Below, piece by piece: positions 1-10,311 of a stretch of 64,000 nt of DNA. This DNA is from Brachyhypopomus gauderio. Lineage: Eukaryota; Chordata; Actinopteri; Gymnotiformes; Hypopomidae. Made by a program: the position numbers and the translations under genes. Location: positions 4,910,368 through 4,974,367 of the forward strand of contig NC_135211.1 in assembly GCF_052324685.1 (NCBI RefSeq), given 5' to 3'. Each line of letters starts with the position of its first letter. The first letter of the stretch is position 1. The notes under the pieces are model-generated. The model saw only the letters and a list, made by a program, of their open reading frames with translations, was not told where the DNA came from and searched no databases.

Positions 1-353
1 GGTGAAAGGAGTATTTTGAGGAGCTGATGAATCAAGAGAATGAAAGGGAAAGGTTAGAAGAGGTAGAGGTTGTGAATCAGGAAGTGCCTCAGGTGAGCAA
101 GGAGGAAGTAAGGGCTGCAATTCAGAGAATGAAGTGTGGTAAGGCAGTTGGACCTGATGATATTCCAGTGGAGGCATGGAAATGTTTGGGAGAGACAGCA
201 GTGGAGTTCTTGACCTAAGAGGAGGTTTATGGATGCAGTGGTAGAGGATATCAGAGTGGCTGGGGTGTCAGTGGAGGACACTCAGGACAGGGCCAGATGG
301 AGGAGTTTGATCCGCTGTGGTGACCCCTGAAAGAGAATAGCCGAAAGAAGAAG
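1..353 (+). mobile_element. RTE-type LINE, 3' fragment (copy 1)
   Basis: The 63-codon frame from 27 contains KCGKAVGPDDIPVEAWKCLG, the linker just before the reverse transcriptase of RTE/BovB-like LINEs. It stops shortly after, and the sequence jumps to a typical C-terminal end (VSVEDTQDRARWRSLIR) and a GAAAGAAGAAG-type 3' end. The RT core is therefore deleted internally. The same broken element recurs at 31022-32026. It is a dead LINE; the RTE assignment rests on remembered family features. Confidence 0.7.
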
Positions 354-1660
354 TGCATTAAATTAGATCATTCATCTAGTGTGATTATTATAAACTTACG
401 ATTGTCCAAGGTTTGTGCCAGCACTGTTCAGTTTCAGTACAGCTGTGTACAGGGGGAACAACTGGCACACTGAGCTGAGAAAAATGTGCAGTTTGAAAAA
501 GCAAAGCCACTATACGTTTGCATAGGGCAGTGTCTGCGACATGTGAACAGCATGCGTGTCTCAGCACAACAGGAGTTGAATCAGAAAGTCCAATCTGTAA
601 GAGGGTAAGCAAAATTAGTAATGACTTTGTTTAATTCAGGGGTTCCGTATACCAGTCCTGGGGATCCTATATCACACGTTGTGTTTTACCTTTTCTAAAA
701 CCTGATTGACCTATTTAGCAAATTAAGATCAATGTGGGTGGGGCCGAGTAAAAAAAGTGTTTTAAAATGGAGAAAAAAAATGTGCATGGCATAAGAACCC
801 CAAGAATGGAACCTGGACCCGTTTGCTTATTTTATGACAATAGATTTTGCATACAGAACATGGATAGGCTATCACTGACATTAAAATAATGCTCAAGTTA
901 TACATAATCCTGAGACATGTATATCTGTCACCTGTCAACAAACCCCTTAACTTTTGTTAGTCAAAAACAGTGAACATCTGAACTTAACGACAAACAGAGA
1001 CTCCAACCCAGTCACTGAGACCCCATGTCATGCATATTTTAGTGCTTTTCCTCATTTATAATACCAGATTCAGCTCATTAACTAAGTAAAAAACTGTCAT
1101 ATTGGAGGAACACAAAAAAACTGCAAAGTATAGTGTTGACAGGACTGACTCTGGGGACTCTGTTTTGCCAATATATTCATTCCTAGAGCAGTGTCTCTTA
1201 ATCCTACTTGTGGTAATTCACATAGCTCAACACACATAATCCACTTCACTAGTGACTTAATAAACCGTTTGTTTGATAAGCAGTTGGAGCTAGATCATGT
1301 ACATTCAATACTTAGTGTGTTGAATCGTGGAATATTTAAAACTGTGTGGAGCAGTTAGGAACAGGACTGAGAAACACTGCCATAGAGTTTCAAGCTCAGC
1401 TCCAGGATACCAACAGCTCAATGTTATTCCACTTTTCTAGAATGTTCAGAATGGTCAGCGCAAAATTTAAGAGATTTCTTTCCATGCTCTCTACTTCACT
1501 GTAATCCATGCCTTAAAAACAAACAAAAGATAAGATATATAGCACATTATACTCAGTACTCTATATATAATAGAGATGTACTATGAAATGTACCATTTTA
1601 CATCCAAATAAAATTATAAAAGTTATCCCATCTCTTCTCTCTCCCTATCCATATATAGCT
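354..1660. other. No gene seen; 5' flank of integrase/protease gene (copy 1)
   Basis: AT-rich sequence without convincing coding frames. Copy 2 has a 1.18-kb hAT inserted at the position equivalent to about 925 and about 380 bp of extra sequence at the position equivalent to about 1430. The latter may have been part of the promoter or 5' exons that copy 1 lost. Confidence 0.4.
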
Positions 1661-2105
1661 ATGGAGAACAGGTGGGATGAGGTATTCAACTTCCTCTCTC
1701 AGGGATCATACCCATCTGGGTATAATAACTCCCAAAAATTACATTTGAGGAGGTATGCTTCCAAATTTACTGAAAAGGGTGAGCATTTATTTGTTTAAAT
1801 GTAGCCAGTGTCTTGGTAAGGTAGCTCTTTAATTATTATACGACTTTAATGAATGTTAATGAATATTCAATGCAGAAGGACAGCTTTTCTTTAAAAGTAG
1901 AAAAGCCATAAAATCCAAAGAAGAGGCAAGAAAGCTTTCAGGAATTTCACGCCTCTCCGATTGGAGGACATTCAGGCATCCTGAAAACTCGAGCTGCAGT
2001 GTGCTCCAGATTTTACTGGCTTGGCATGACCATTGATCTTGACAACTGGGTATGTGTTGAAGTGCGTTCTTGTGTGTTTTGAGCTGTTGATAAATCTGCA
2101 TAAAT

Positions 2106-2538
2106 ATTAACAGTGACTTTCTTAAAGGTCTTGGAATGTGATCAGTGCCAGCGAACTGGAAAACCTTTGACTGGTGCCCAGCCATTGGAGTGTATAAAAG
2201 TAAATGTCCAGTGGTATCTCTATAATATACAACAGCTTTTAAGAAAAATGTTGAAATGTAAAATAAAACATGTATGTTTTACATTTATAGGTATCTGCTG
2301 TCTGGGAGCTCATTGGCATTGATTGGACAGGACCGCTTCCAAAAACTGCCGATGGCTTCCAGTATATCCTGACAGCCACAGATTACTTTTCCAAATGGGT
2401 TGAAGCTTTCCCAATAAAGACAAAATCAACAGCTGAAGTGGGACGAAATATTTGCTCAATTTTATATAGACATGGTTGTCCAAATAGAATACTCTCTGAT
2501 CAGGGAAGAGAATTTGTGAATGAAGTATGTCTAATTTT
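2106..2538 (+). other. Integrase-core segment present only in copy 1
   Basis: About 430 bp with two clean exons (2128-2199 and 2291-2526) encoding the CxxC half of the zinc finger and the first two catalytic Asp residues of a retroviral/Gypsy-type integrase. Copy 2 lacks the whole segment: at about 35347 the flanking intron runs straight into a TAAATGAATGAATG tail. A deletion in copy 2 is more likely than a gain here, because the exons fit the phase of the neighbouring exons. Confidence 0.8.
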
Positions 2539-2543
2539 TTTTA

Positions 2544-2740
2544 TAAATGAATGAATGTTTCAATTTATATAGTGCCTTTTCACGATACCCAAGGCGCTTT
2601 ACAATTGTTAAGACAGCTACCTCTCAGACAACCAATCACACACCGGCGAGAAGCGGCAGCCAATTGCGCACAGCAACTTGTTTTTATTGAACAGAGAGAG
2701 ACACAGACATACACTATGGGCATTTTTGCTGTTTAAGCAT
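2544..2740 (-). mobile_element. LINE 3' tail fragment (L2/CR1-like, copy 1)
   Basis: Begins with a GAATGAATG tail followed by TTTATATAGTGCCTTTTCA and a short GC-richer body, the reverse-complement form of common fish LINE 3' ends. The copy 2 equivalent is 35353-35560. It fills the place where the next integrase exon would be expected. Confidence 0.5.
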
Positions 2741-3300
2741 GGTTACATAAATGTGTCTCTAAACATACTTAATTATAGCATTTTACCCACATGTCTCATA
2801 TCAAAATGTTCAGAACAATCTCAGCTCTCTTCCTAATGAGGTTACATTGACTTAGAGTATTGCATAAATAAATAATATGGTCCTAAACCTGGAAATATGA
2901 GGCATATTTTCAAAAATTTTCATATTTTATATGAAATTACACATTTACTAAAAGATCAATAATATTGTTGCTTGAAATATGTTTGCTCAAGGGTTTGCTT
3001 CACAAAAATAGTGAAACATGTAATATATATAGTAGTATACAAGTATAAATTAGTGTACAAAAATGTGTACACCAAACTACGAAACTCCCATCAAACTCCT
3101 GAACTACAGGCTAAATCAGCTTAGCCAAAACCATATCCACTCATCTAGATTATTATATACTATACTTTCACATCTACAAAGCAAGCATATAGGCAAAAGA
3201 CAAATACGAAATAATAAAAAAATAAGTAAAAATAATTTTATAAAGAATAAATTACGAATTTTGCACAGAAGCAGTTTCTAGCTAGCCAGCCAGCTAGCCA
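2741..3300. other. AT-rich intronic stretch, nothing recognised (copy 1)
   Basis: Low-complexity AT-rich DNA inside the integrase/protease gene, with no coding signature. The small open frame from 3063 has no supporting features. Confidence 0.4.
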
Positions 3301-4010
3301 GGAGGCTAGCTAGACAGCTAGTAACACATCGCGAGCCGATCTGCGATCGTCCGCTATTATAGTGAGCAATATTGCAAAATAACATTCATTTAGCCTTCGA
3401 TCTGTTATACTTTTCATAAAACCCTTCAGGAAATCAACATAGGTTCATAACCACTATGTAGTAGTAGTAAGGGCTAGTAGTAGTAGTAGTAAACTACTGA
3501 GCAAAACCGGTTTGTTTACCTCAGGCGTCAAAAAGCGGCCAAAACTTCCGCAAAGGGCGATATGTTTCCTGAGGTCGTAGGTCATCGGTCACGAGTCTCT
3601 CCTCAGGCCTACAATATGGGGGTCATCAGTAGACGCTAGCTAGCTAGATGCTACATAGAACTACAAACAGGACTACAGTACACCATCGCGAAATTCGCGA
3701 CCCTATCTGTGATCGTCCGCTATTATAGTGATCGATATTGCATTTAGTCATCGATCGTTTATATTTTTCATAAACCCCTCAGGAAATCAACACAGGTTCA
3801 TCAGTAGACGCTAGCTAGCCAGATGCTAGCTAGCTGCTAGCTAGCGAACTAACTACACGGGACCATCGCGAAATTCGCGACCCTATCTGTGATCGCCCGC
3901 TATTATAGTGATCAATATTGCAAAATAACATTCTATTAGTCATCGATCATCAACATACCTTCACCATCGCCATGTAGGTGAGTAGACGCTAGCTCGCTAG
4001 CTAGCGGCCG
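3290..4010. repeat. Degenerate ~180-bp repeats rich in GCTAGC (copy 1)
   Basis: Three related segments begin with ATCGCG at about 3328, 3684 and 3864, each followed by a conserved stretch containing GATCG(T/C)CCGCTATTATAGTGA. They are separated by runs of GCTAGCTAGC. The last two are spaced 180 bp apart. Copy 2 (36090-36620) keeps only two, so the array contracted there or expanded here. Several internal palindromes (GCTAGC, ATCGAT, CGCGAAATTCGCG) suggest secondary structure. Also present is an (AGT)n run near 3465-3490. Confidence 0.7.
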
Positions 4011-4167
4011 TCAAAGTGTATTTCCGTGTTTGTCCGAGGTGAAACGGATCTAATGCCGTCCAAAACCCTCCTACATCCGTAAAGGGCGATGTGAGTGATG
4101 TCAGCGGTCATGTAATGACTGACACTTGAATCCGCCAGTCACAGCAGTCACAGGCAGGAGCAATAAC

Positions 4168-4188
4168 CCCCCCCCCCCCCCCCCCCCT
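4168..4188. repeat. Poly-C tract (copy 1)
   Basis: A homopolymer run of about 21 C; the copy 2 equivalent at 36776-36790 is about 15 C. The glycine run in a minus-strand frame here is a by-product of the tract. Confidence 0.8.
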
Positions 4189-6495
4189 TGTGCAAGCCAT
4201 AAAAGGATTAGCCATATAAGGGCGTGCTTCAACTCGGTCATGTATTGCCATCTTGTGGCCAGTCTGCTCAAGCATGAATTAACATTTTTTTGAAAACAGT
4301 TTCCAGTTTTCAAACACGTTCTAACCGTGTGCCTGCGATGTTGTATCGCTGAGATATTAATAACATTAATGTATATACTCGCACGGTGGCCATCTTTGAC
4401 GCATGGGTGCGTCAGTAGACCTGGGTGTCAACCACATCAAGCCATACAGAAGAAGCCAAAATGATGACAGGCAAGTCACCACTCAAGAATCTCACAAGAT
4501 CCTCAAAGAGAATGAGACCAGCACATGTTCTGATGGCCCCAACTCTTTGACCATGGGAGGAGATTTGGAAAGACTAACTGAAGACATTTACCTGCCACAG
4601 AGACCATCAGTTATCCACTTTGCCCCTAAAAAACACACTCAAGTCTGTGATGCAACAACAGAGGTAAATTGAGGCCTACATAGGTCTTGAATATATTGTT
4701 TCTTGTTTAGTGTTTATTTGATCCATTCCTTATTATTCAATGAGTCTTTATACAGACATTTTTTCAATTACACAATCATTAGAGTATGATGAGTTTGCCT
4801 TTCACAGCTTTCTGTATACCAGTCAACAGTGTATGTGACAATTACCACTGTTGACTGTTGAAGCATCCCCCAGGTTCATCAGCCATACAGGAAAGCATAC
4901 AAGAAAGAGGTTGTTAATGAGTTCTGTGTTCAAGTTTGACCTGTTGGTCATTTGTTCAGCCTACCCTTGTTTATAGTTTGCATGAAAGGGATTTGGCCTG
5001 TTCAAACTATACATGTTGGCCCGTTGGCCATTTAGACCTGTTGGACGTTTGTCAGATGCACTATGTTGCCAAAAGTATGTGCATACCTCTTCTAATGAAC
5101 TGATCTGGCCAGGCATGGTCATTGTATGGGAGGGAAATCTTAATTCTACATCATGCAATGGCATAGGGAATTGTGTATAGATGGCCCTGGGTTTGAAAGG
5201 CCCTGGCGTTAAACTAGGGCAAATGAGAATGGTGTTCATGTATTCACATGCTTTTGGCCATGTAACTGTAATAGTACAGGGATTAGAAAAAACAAATATC
5301 TATGCTTTGACATTCATGCTGTGCTTTCAGTTCGAATGTTGTGGGCTGCAGAAGACTGTGGTCGGGTGGAGGCAGTTGTTGGACCATATAAACTGTTTGA
5401 TTCGTCTTTCCGTACACTGCATGGGACCGAGTGGCTGGCTGATGATGTAAGAGACCAAATCACTGTCAAAATGTATTACAAGAGGAAGTATAACAATCTT
5501 TAATGGTTGTTTATTTTACAATGCAGGTTATTGATGCGTACTTGCACACACTCATTGAAAAACAGCAGGTAAGTGGCAATTATATTTATGTAGCTGTGTT
5601 AGGTATTTCTTGCAACATAATTAAAATTTCAGTTGTTCTTAACAGAAAGCTGTTCACCAGCTCTGTGGCGTTATTGCAACATCGTTGTTTTCTGGACAAT
5701 TCCAGAGGCTCAAAAAGGTACTTTCATCACTTTTACAGTCTAGCAGTAATGATTATCAGTAACAATAATGACAACTTTGTATTCAACACATTCTTTAGAT
5801 GACGTTTCCACTGGAGGAAATCTGGATGTGCCCTGTAAACACTGGGGCTCACTGGGTTTTAGTGGTTTGTTTACCTTTCCTTATTTTTCAGAGCAGGTTT
5901 GTTTACACTACAAGTCAAATGTTTGGTCACACCTACTTTGTTTGGGCGCAGGGAGACGGACGAGGCACGAGTCCAATGGTCTTCCACAAATGTTATTTTA
6001 TTTAATACAAAAATAGTCCAGACAGCGCACGTATAGCTTACACACATGAACGTATAAGACTGACATAAATGACTAACAAAGACGAGCACGGGACAATGCG
6101 CGAACGTACATTAAATAGACAAACCACATAAGCGCCGAGTGTTCACGAGATGAGCCACAGGTGAGACTGATGAACACACTCAGACACAACCACACCGACG
6201 GAGATCCTGGGGGTATTCCAGAAAGCGGGGTTAACAAACTCTAAACTTAACCCTGAACTCTGAGTTGTCTTACCCCGATCTGACATACTCAGAGTTTTCG
6301 TTCCAAAACGGCGGATCGGAGTTAAAGTAATCAGGGTCGCTCAACTCTGAGTAGGTTGACCCAGACAGAAGCGCGTTCACGCGTAACTATAAAAGGCATT
6401 CTTAATGGAACGCAGATAAATAGGATTTATCATGGACTTAAACGCGAAAATCAGCCGAGCATCGTATTTCACACCACTGTAGCTTAGGAGTATTA

Positions 6496-6805
6496 ATGAC
6501 TGCGTATGCAGAATATTTAGATATTATTAAACGTAAATGTAATACTGCGGTAGCTGCTAGAGAAAGGCAGTCAGCATGTCAAAAAATTGCCAACAGAGTT
6601 AATGCGTGAGTGAAAATGATATTTTTATATTTAGCAGAAGGGTGCGATTATATTATTATTTTCTCCACCTTTATAATACTGTATTGAGTTTTTAAATATT
6701 TTTTAATTGAACACTTACTGATTCCAGGTCTAATCTGAGTGGTGTGAAACACACATGGCATCAGATAAAAATGAAGTATAAGAATATAGTACAAAGTGGT
6801 ATGGC
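6496..6805 (+). pseudogene. Harbinger Myb/SANT-like accessory protein, fragment
   Basis: Exon 1 is 6496-6605 (begins MTAYAEYLDIIKRK). It splices in phase to an exon at 6728 on, which encodes TWHQIKMKYKNIVQSG. A W..(I/V)K.KYKN pattern is typical of the Myb/SANT-like DNA-binding protein that accompanies Harbinger nucleases. Only the N-terminal domain is visible; the reading does not continue convincingly past about 6805. Confidence 0.65.
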
Positions 6806-6924
6806 AGTACATAACTATATCTTATTCTTAAAATATATTCTAAAATATATTTATTTACAAGAAAAATGAAATAATGAAACATAACAGTGAATTTGACTGT
6901 AATGTATATTAAAAGGTTACAGGG

Positions 6925-7341
6925 TGGATGGTGGGGTGGGGTGGGTGGTGGTGCATGATTTAATGTGGAAAGCAGTGATTGCAGATGGAGTCTCTGACAA
7001 CTCCACCATCTCTGTTGTCACCCACATGCATGTAAGGTTCCTCATCTGTGGGCATGTCAAAGATGGTAGGCTGTCGCTCTTCCTGGATAGTTGCAATGTT
7101 GTGTAATACCACATATGCCATTATTATGTGGCACACCCTATCAGGGGTAACTCTGAGCCCCTTCAGGCACTGGAACCTGGCCTTGAGGATTCCTAGGATC
7201 ATTTAAATTCTTGCCCTGGTTTTGCTGTGGGCCTGATTGTAGCGGGACTGTGGTCCAGGTGCAGGATCTGAATAGGGAGTCATAAGGTAGGCCTATAGGA
7301 CAGGCAGGGATACCCTCTGTCTCCATGAAGGAGGCCGTCAT
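6925..7341 (-). pseudogene. HARBI1-type nuclease, broken C-terminal part
   Basis: On the minus strand, two frames read in turn as PCPIGLPYDSLFRS-like and GILKARFQCLKGLRVTP...ACHIIMAYVVLHNIA. The second is the diagnostic C-terminal segment of the HARBI1/PIF DDE superfamily nuclease. A frameshift near 7200 separates them and the upstream catalytic region is not intact. The position inside the 6210-8874 element fits. Confidence 0.8.
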
Positions 7342-7546
7342 AGTGTCCTATAATCACACTAGGGTTTGCAATGATTTAACTATTACACTGCATTACACTG
7401 ATTTAACTATTACACTGCACTACCTCAGGCCTACTCTATTCAGATTTGTTGTACAGTGTGGAATCATACACGGATCCTGGCCATCTGGCTTCAACATTTG
7501 TGATGAGGTGAGAAGCATCACATATGATCTTGATGGGGAGAACGGT

Positions 7547-8000
7547 CAGTTCAATTCAATTCAACTTTATTATCATTATGCTGAAACAGGGTTGTACAGC
7601 ACAATGAAACACTTTTAGGCTAGGCCTCAGTGCAATTACATACTACAAAATATCACAGCAGCAATTACATACAACATAGTGCAGGACAACATAGTGCAAG
7701 ACGGTCATGGTGCAAGCCAGGCAATAGACATTAAATAAGCAAGGTAAAAAAATGTAAAATAGATAACAGTATAAGGTATGAAATATAAAAATATAAGTAC
7801 AGTATGTACAGTGTGTGTGAGGTAGGTAAATGGGACAGGGATAAAGTGCATGGTGCCAAAGGGCTGGTGGACTGGTCTCTGGACTGGTGGCAAATCTGAG
7901 ATATAATCAGGGGGAGGTAAGTCTATATATGTCCAGTTTGAGGGAAAGTGGCTGGTGGCAATAGCTACGTTAGTTTTGTTACCATTAAAGATAAGTACAT
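7547..8000 (-). mobile_element. LINE-tail repeat nested in the Harbinger element
   Basis: The segment starts with TTCAATTCAACTTTATTATC, the reverse-complement form of a common fish LINE 3' end, followed by GTGCAA-containing direct repeats. It has no coding capacity. It must have inserted into the Harbinger element after, or carried along with, its arrival. Confidence 0.45.
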
Positions 8001-9075
8001 TATTCATTAAGGATTATAAAGGTTAGTACCTGTACATTAATGCTATGGATGGATTTTCTGTTTATGTAATCGCCTTTATGTTCTAATGGTGCTGGAATAG
8101 GTAGCATATGTAGGTTCCATCAATGCAGCCAATCACTCTAGGAAATCCTTAAATTGTAAATGGAATGAAGTTTGTTATATAGCCTACTGCTTCTCCTTTG
8201 CTTAATTTCTTTATTGTCCGTGTGAATTAAAGACAAACCTACGATGCTGTGGAATTCCTCTTTGATGTCCATAACTGGCTTAAGCCCAGGAAACACCACA
8301 AAACTGGGCACTAGTCATTTTGATGCCAGACATAGTTTTTGGACAGACCGACATACAGTAGCTTTGCTGACAGATCCCGCATCTCCTACACTATAAAAAA
8401 AAAATTCCACTAGCAAAAAACGAAGAGCGACGTATAACAATCTGGAGAGAATTTAGGGCTGATCCGCGATGTGTAATATTTGAAATGTGACGCTTAATAA
8501 TTTTATTGACGTAAGTATTGGATTGTGCTGAAAAACGATAACGTTCATTAAAAAAATAATCCGAAAATGATAGGCCTATGTCTATTCGGGGTTTTATAAG
8601 GCGTTCCCGACGAAGAACTCAGCGAATAAACTGAGTTTCAATATCCACATGATCCTAGAGGAAAGGACACGTCATGATGACGTGTTTGTAACTCTGGGTC
8701 AGGTCCAAGTTAACCTGCCAGCGAGCAGGTTAGCTTCAGAGCATAAGTTGCTACAGTAACTGACTCCGGTTCTCTTTAAGCTCGGTTTCTGGAACGGAAA
8801 ACCTTGAGTTTCCGTGAACTCTGAGTTAACTTACCCGGGTTTTCTCGCTTAACCCGCTTTGTGGAACACCCCCCCTGTCTACGACTAGACGTAGACAACA
8901 TAAACACACGGCTGAAAGCTGAAACACATGTACATAAACACATGTACTGAAAGCATGATTTGATAAGGAAAGCATTATTTGATGTATGATATCAGCCTAT
9001 CGAGATATGCTCACCATGTAAAATATTAATAAGGAAGCTATAATAGATTTTAATCCACGCTTCCCTTGTCCATAC

Positions 9076-9385
9076 TGTCAGGGTTGGACCCAGGACCGTT
9101 CCTCCGGTCGCCACAAGGAGGAGCCCGCGAGCTAGACCTGGGGGCAATCAGGCACAATAGGCTGCAGGTGTTTGCAGCCTACTTAAGGCGAGCAACTTCA
9201 GCAGTCCTTTGCTGAAGTTGTTAGTTGTATTCACGCTCGCAGCCTAATTAACCTAATTAGTCCCTAAATGCACATGTAATGTAATGAAAACCAAAGGAAT
9301 GATTGTTGAATGTTGGTTCAGGCCTAAAGAGCTTGTTCTTATCAAATTTAGATAACACTACACTAATCAATATTTTTTTTCCTTA
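9076..9385. mobile_element. LTR-like remnant (copy 1)
   Basis: Begins TGTCAGGGTTGGACCCAGG and has a GC-rich body, resembling the 5' end of fish LTRs. No matching 3' end or target duplication was found. Copy 2 equivalent is at about 40356-40665. Confidence 0.3.
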
Positions 9386-9938
9386 GGTGACAATTCCACA
9401 TCCTGTCAGTTGAGATCCAATAATTCAGAGACAGTTGACAAAATGTATTTCCCAACCTGGGAATAAGGGTAGTGCGCTGTCCACACCAATCTGTGGTGGG
9501 GAGTTTGACATCTTCAATGGGACTGTGTGTCTACTGAAGAAGAAAAAGACCAGGAGCAAGAAACGGCAGTTCTTTACCCAGATTTTCCGAGGCAGTTCGC
9601 TTAAAGCCTGGAAGAGAGAACGGACCAAGATGTTTGCATCTGGTGATGGTCCTGATGGAGGTTCTGTGGGTGCTGTTAAGAAGCAGAATGAGGAGGAAAG
9701 ACAGGTTGCTGCTGAGCCCACAACCATCACTCTCAGTCCACTTTCAGTTACAAGCTGCACGTCAACATCCGTTACATGTGATGTGGTATCGGACCACTGC
9801 ATTTGAGCCTGAAAGGCAGGATCAGCTGTTTGTACGTGTCTTTCTCCTTTGAGGGTCATGATATCAGCTACCCAGCCAAACCTTTCCTGCTGGAAAAAAA
9901 TACAGGGGCCTTTTGGACAGGAACCCTAGAAAACGTTA
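9386..9938 (+). pseudogene. Unidentified exon-like block (copy 1)
   Basis: Bounded by a good acceptor (TTTTTTCCTTAG, ending 9385) and a donor-like GGGTGAGTG at about 9940. It contains a 123-codon open frame (9435-9806; basic segment KKKKTRSKKRQFF, then SGDGPDGG). Downstream in another frame is FEGHDISYPAKPFLLEKNTG. Coding-like stretches lie in at least two frames, as in a large exon with one or two frameshifts. Copy 2 (40666-41218) is nearly identical. I do not recognise the protein; a decayed retroelement gene or an orphan host exon are both possible. Confidence 0.3.
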
Positions 9939-9989
9939 ACCGGGTGAGTGACAAGATGCTGCATATTAATAACAACCCAGATCATCAAT

Positions 9990-10307
9990 GACCTCAAGAA
10001 CAGGGTAGATAATTAATTTACATTTATGTTTTATAGTATGGTTCATTTATTTAGTATGTCAGGGTTAGTTTTTTATTTAGTAAAAAATAAATTAAATAAA
10101 AACAATACCACAACTTAGTCAAGGGATCCATTTGAGAGACCAAACTTCCCAATCAGTGTGGCCAAGGGACTCTGTAAACATTGTTCTGTAGGAGTGAATA
10201 GAGCTGGAAAAATTGCTGTATGTCTCATTATCCCATGAGCAACGCACACATGAATCATCTTAACTTTTATTTATATGATGCTTGCTTGTTCTAGGTATTT
10301 CCAGGTC
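9990..10307. other. No feature recognised (copy 1)
   Basis: AT-rich DNA between the unidentified exon-like block and the TTAA-flanked element. Copy 2 equivalent is 41272-41585. Confidence 0.4.
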
Positions 10308-10311
10308 TTAA

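Larger units (their letters stand above)
1661..5864 (+). pseudogene. Integrase / Ulp1-protease gene, copy 1 (3' truncated)
   Basis: Split gene with GT-AG introns. Exons read at 1661-1778 (starts MENRWDEVFNFL), 1876-2049 (integrase HHCC finger, H..H half, FYWLGM), 2128-2199 (CDQC, second half of the finger), 2291-2526 (integrase core: first Asp in GIDWTGPLP, second Asp in LSDQGREF), 4416-4663 (VNHIKPY, like the end of a GPY/F module, then an acidic linker), 4874-4933 (less sure), 5331-5446 (start of the C48 protease, HGTEWLADD), 5527-5568, 5646-5717 and 5799-5864 (catalytic His in GAHWVLV). The exon that should carry the integrase catalytic Glu is not found; repeats fill that interval. The protease Asp and Cys exons and the PHD exons seen in copy 2 are gone, replaced by a repeat at about 5942. 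Exon 2 has a frameshift near 1942 shared with copy 2. The integrase resembles Gypsy and Ginger-type transposases, so this looks like a host gene of transposon origin, now broken. Confidence 0.75.
6210..8874. mobile_element. PIF/Harbinger DNA transposon, copy 1 only
   Basis: Terminal inverted repeats GGGGTATTCCAGAAAGC and (reverse complement of the right end) GGGGGGTGTTCCACAAAGC. A CTG (or CCTG) target duplication is visible because copy 2 has the empty site GATCCTGTCTACG at about 40150. Inside are a two-exon Myb/SANT-like frame on the plus strand and remnants of a HARBI1-type nuclease on the minus strand, the usual two-gene layout of Harbinger elements. A LINE-tail repeat is nested at about 7547-8000. 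The nuclease is broken, so the element is not autonomous now. Confidence 0.88.
5942..9000. mobile_element. Interspersed repeat replacing 3' exons, split by Harbinger (copy 1)
   Basis: At about 5942 copy 1 departs from copy 2 and enters a repeat (CGCAGGGAGACGGACGAGGC...) containing an A/T-rich internal portion. From about 6104 (GCGCCGAGTG) it again matches copy 2 (40080 on). The repeat continues on the far side of the Harbinger insertion (GTCTACGACTAGACGTAGAC at 8877). Copy 2 has only the 3' part, after an A10 run. It therefore predates the duplication, and each copy has since lost a different piece of this area. I do not recognise the family. Confidence 0.5.

Noticed and set aside
54-281. Minus-strand open frame in the RTE fragment
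   Set aside because: Antisense to a clear LINE reading frame, with no protein signature; repeated at 31727-31954 only because the LINE is.
4101-4313. Minus-strand frame with a glycine run
   Set aside because: The glycines come from the poly-C tract; run length differs between copies and there is no start context or domain.
9425-9859. 144-codon minus-strand frame
   Set aside because: Opposite to the plus-strand block, which has splice-like borders; composition is unremarkable, so it is treated as a shadow.
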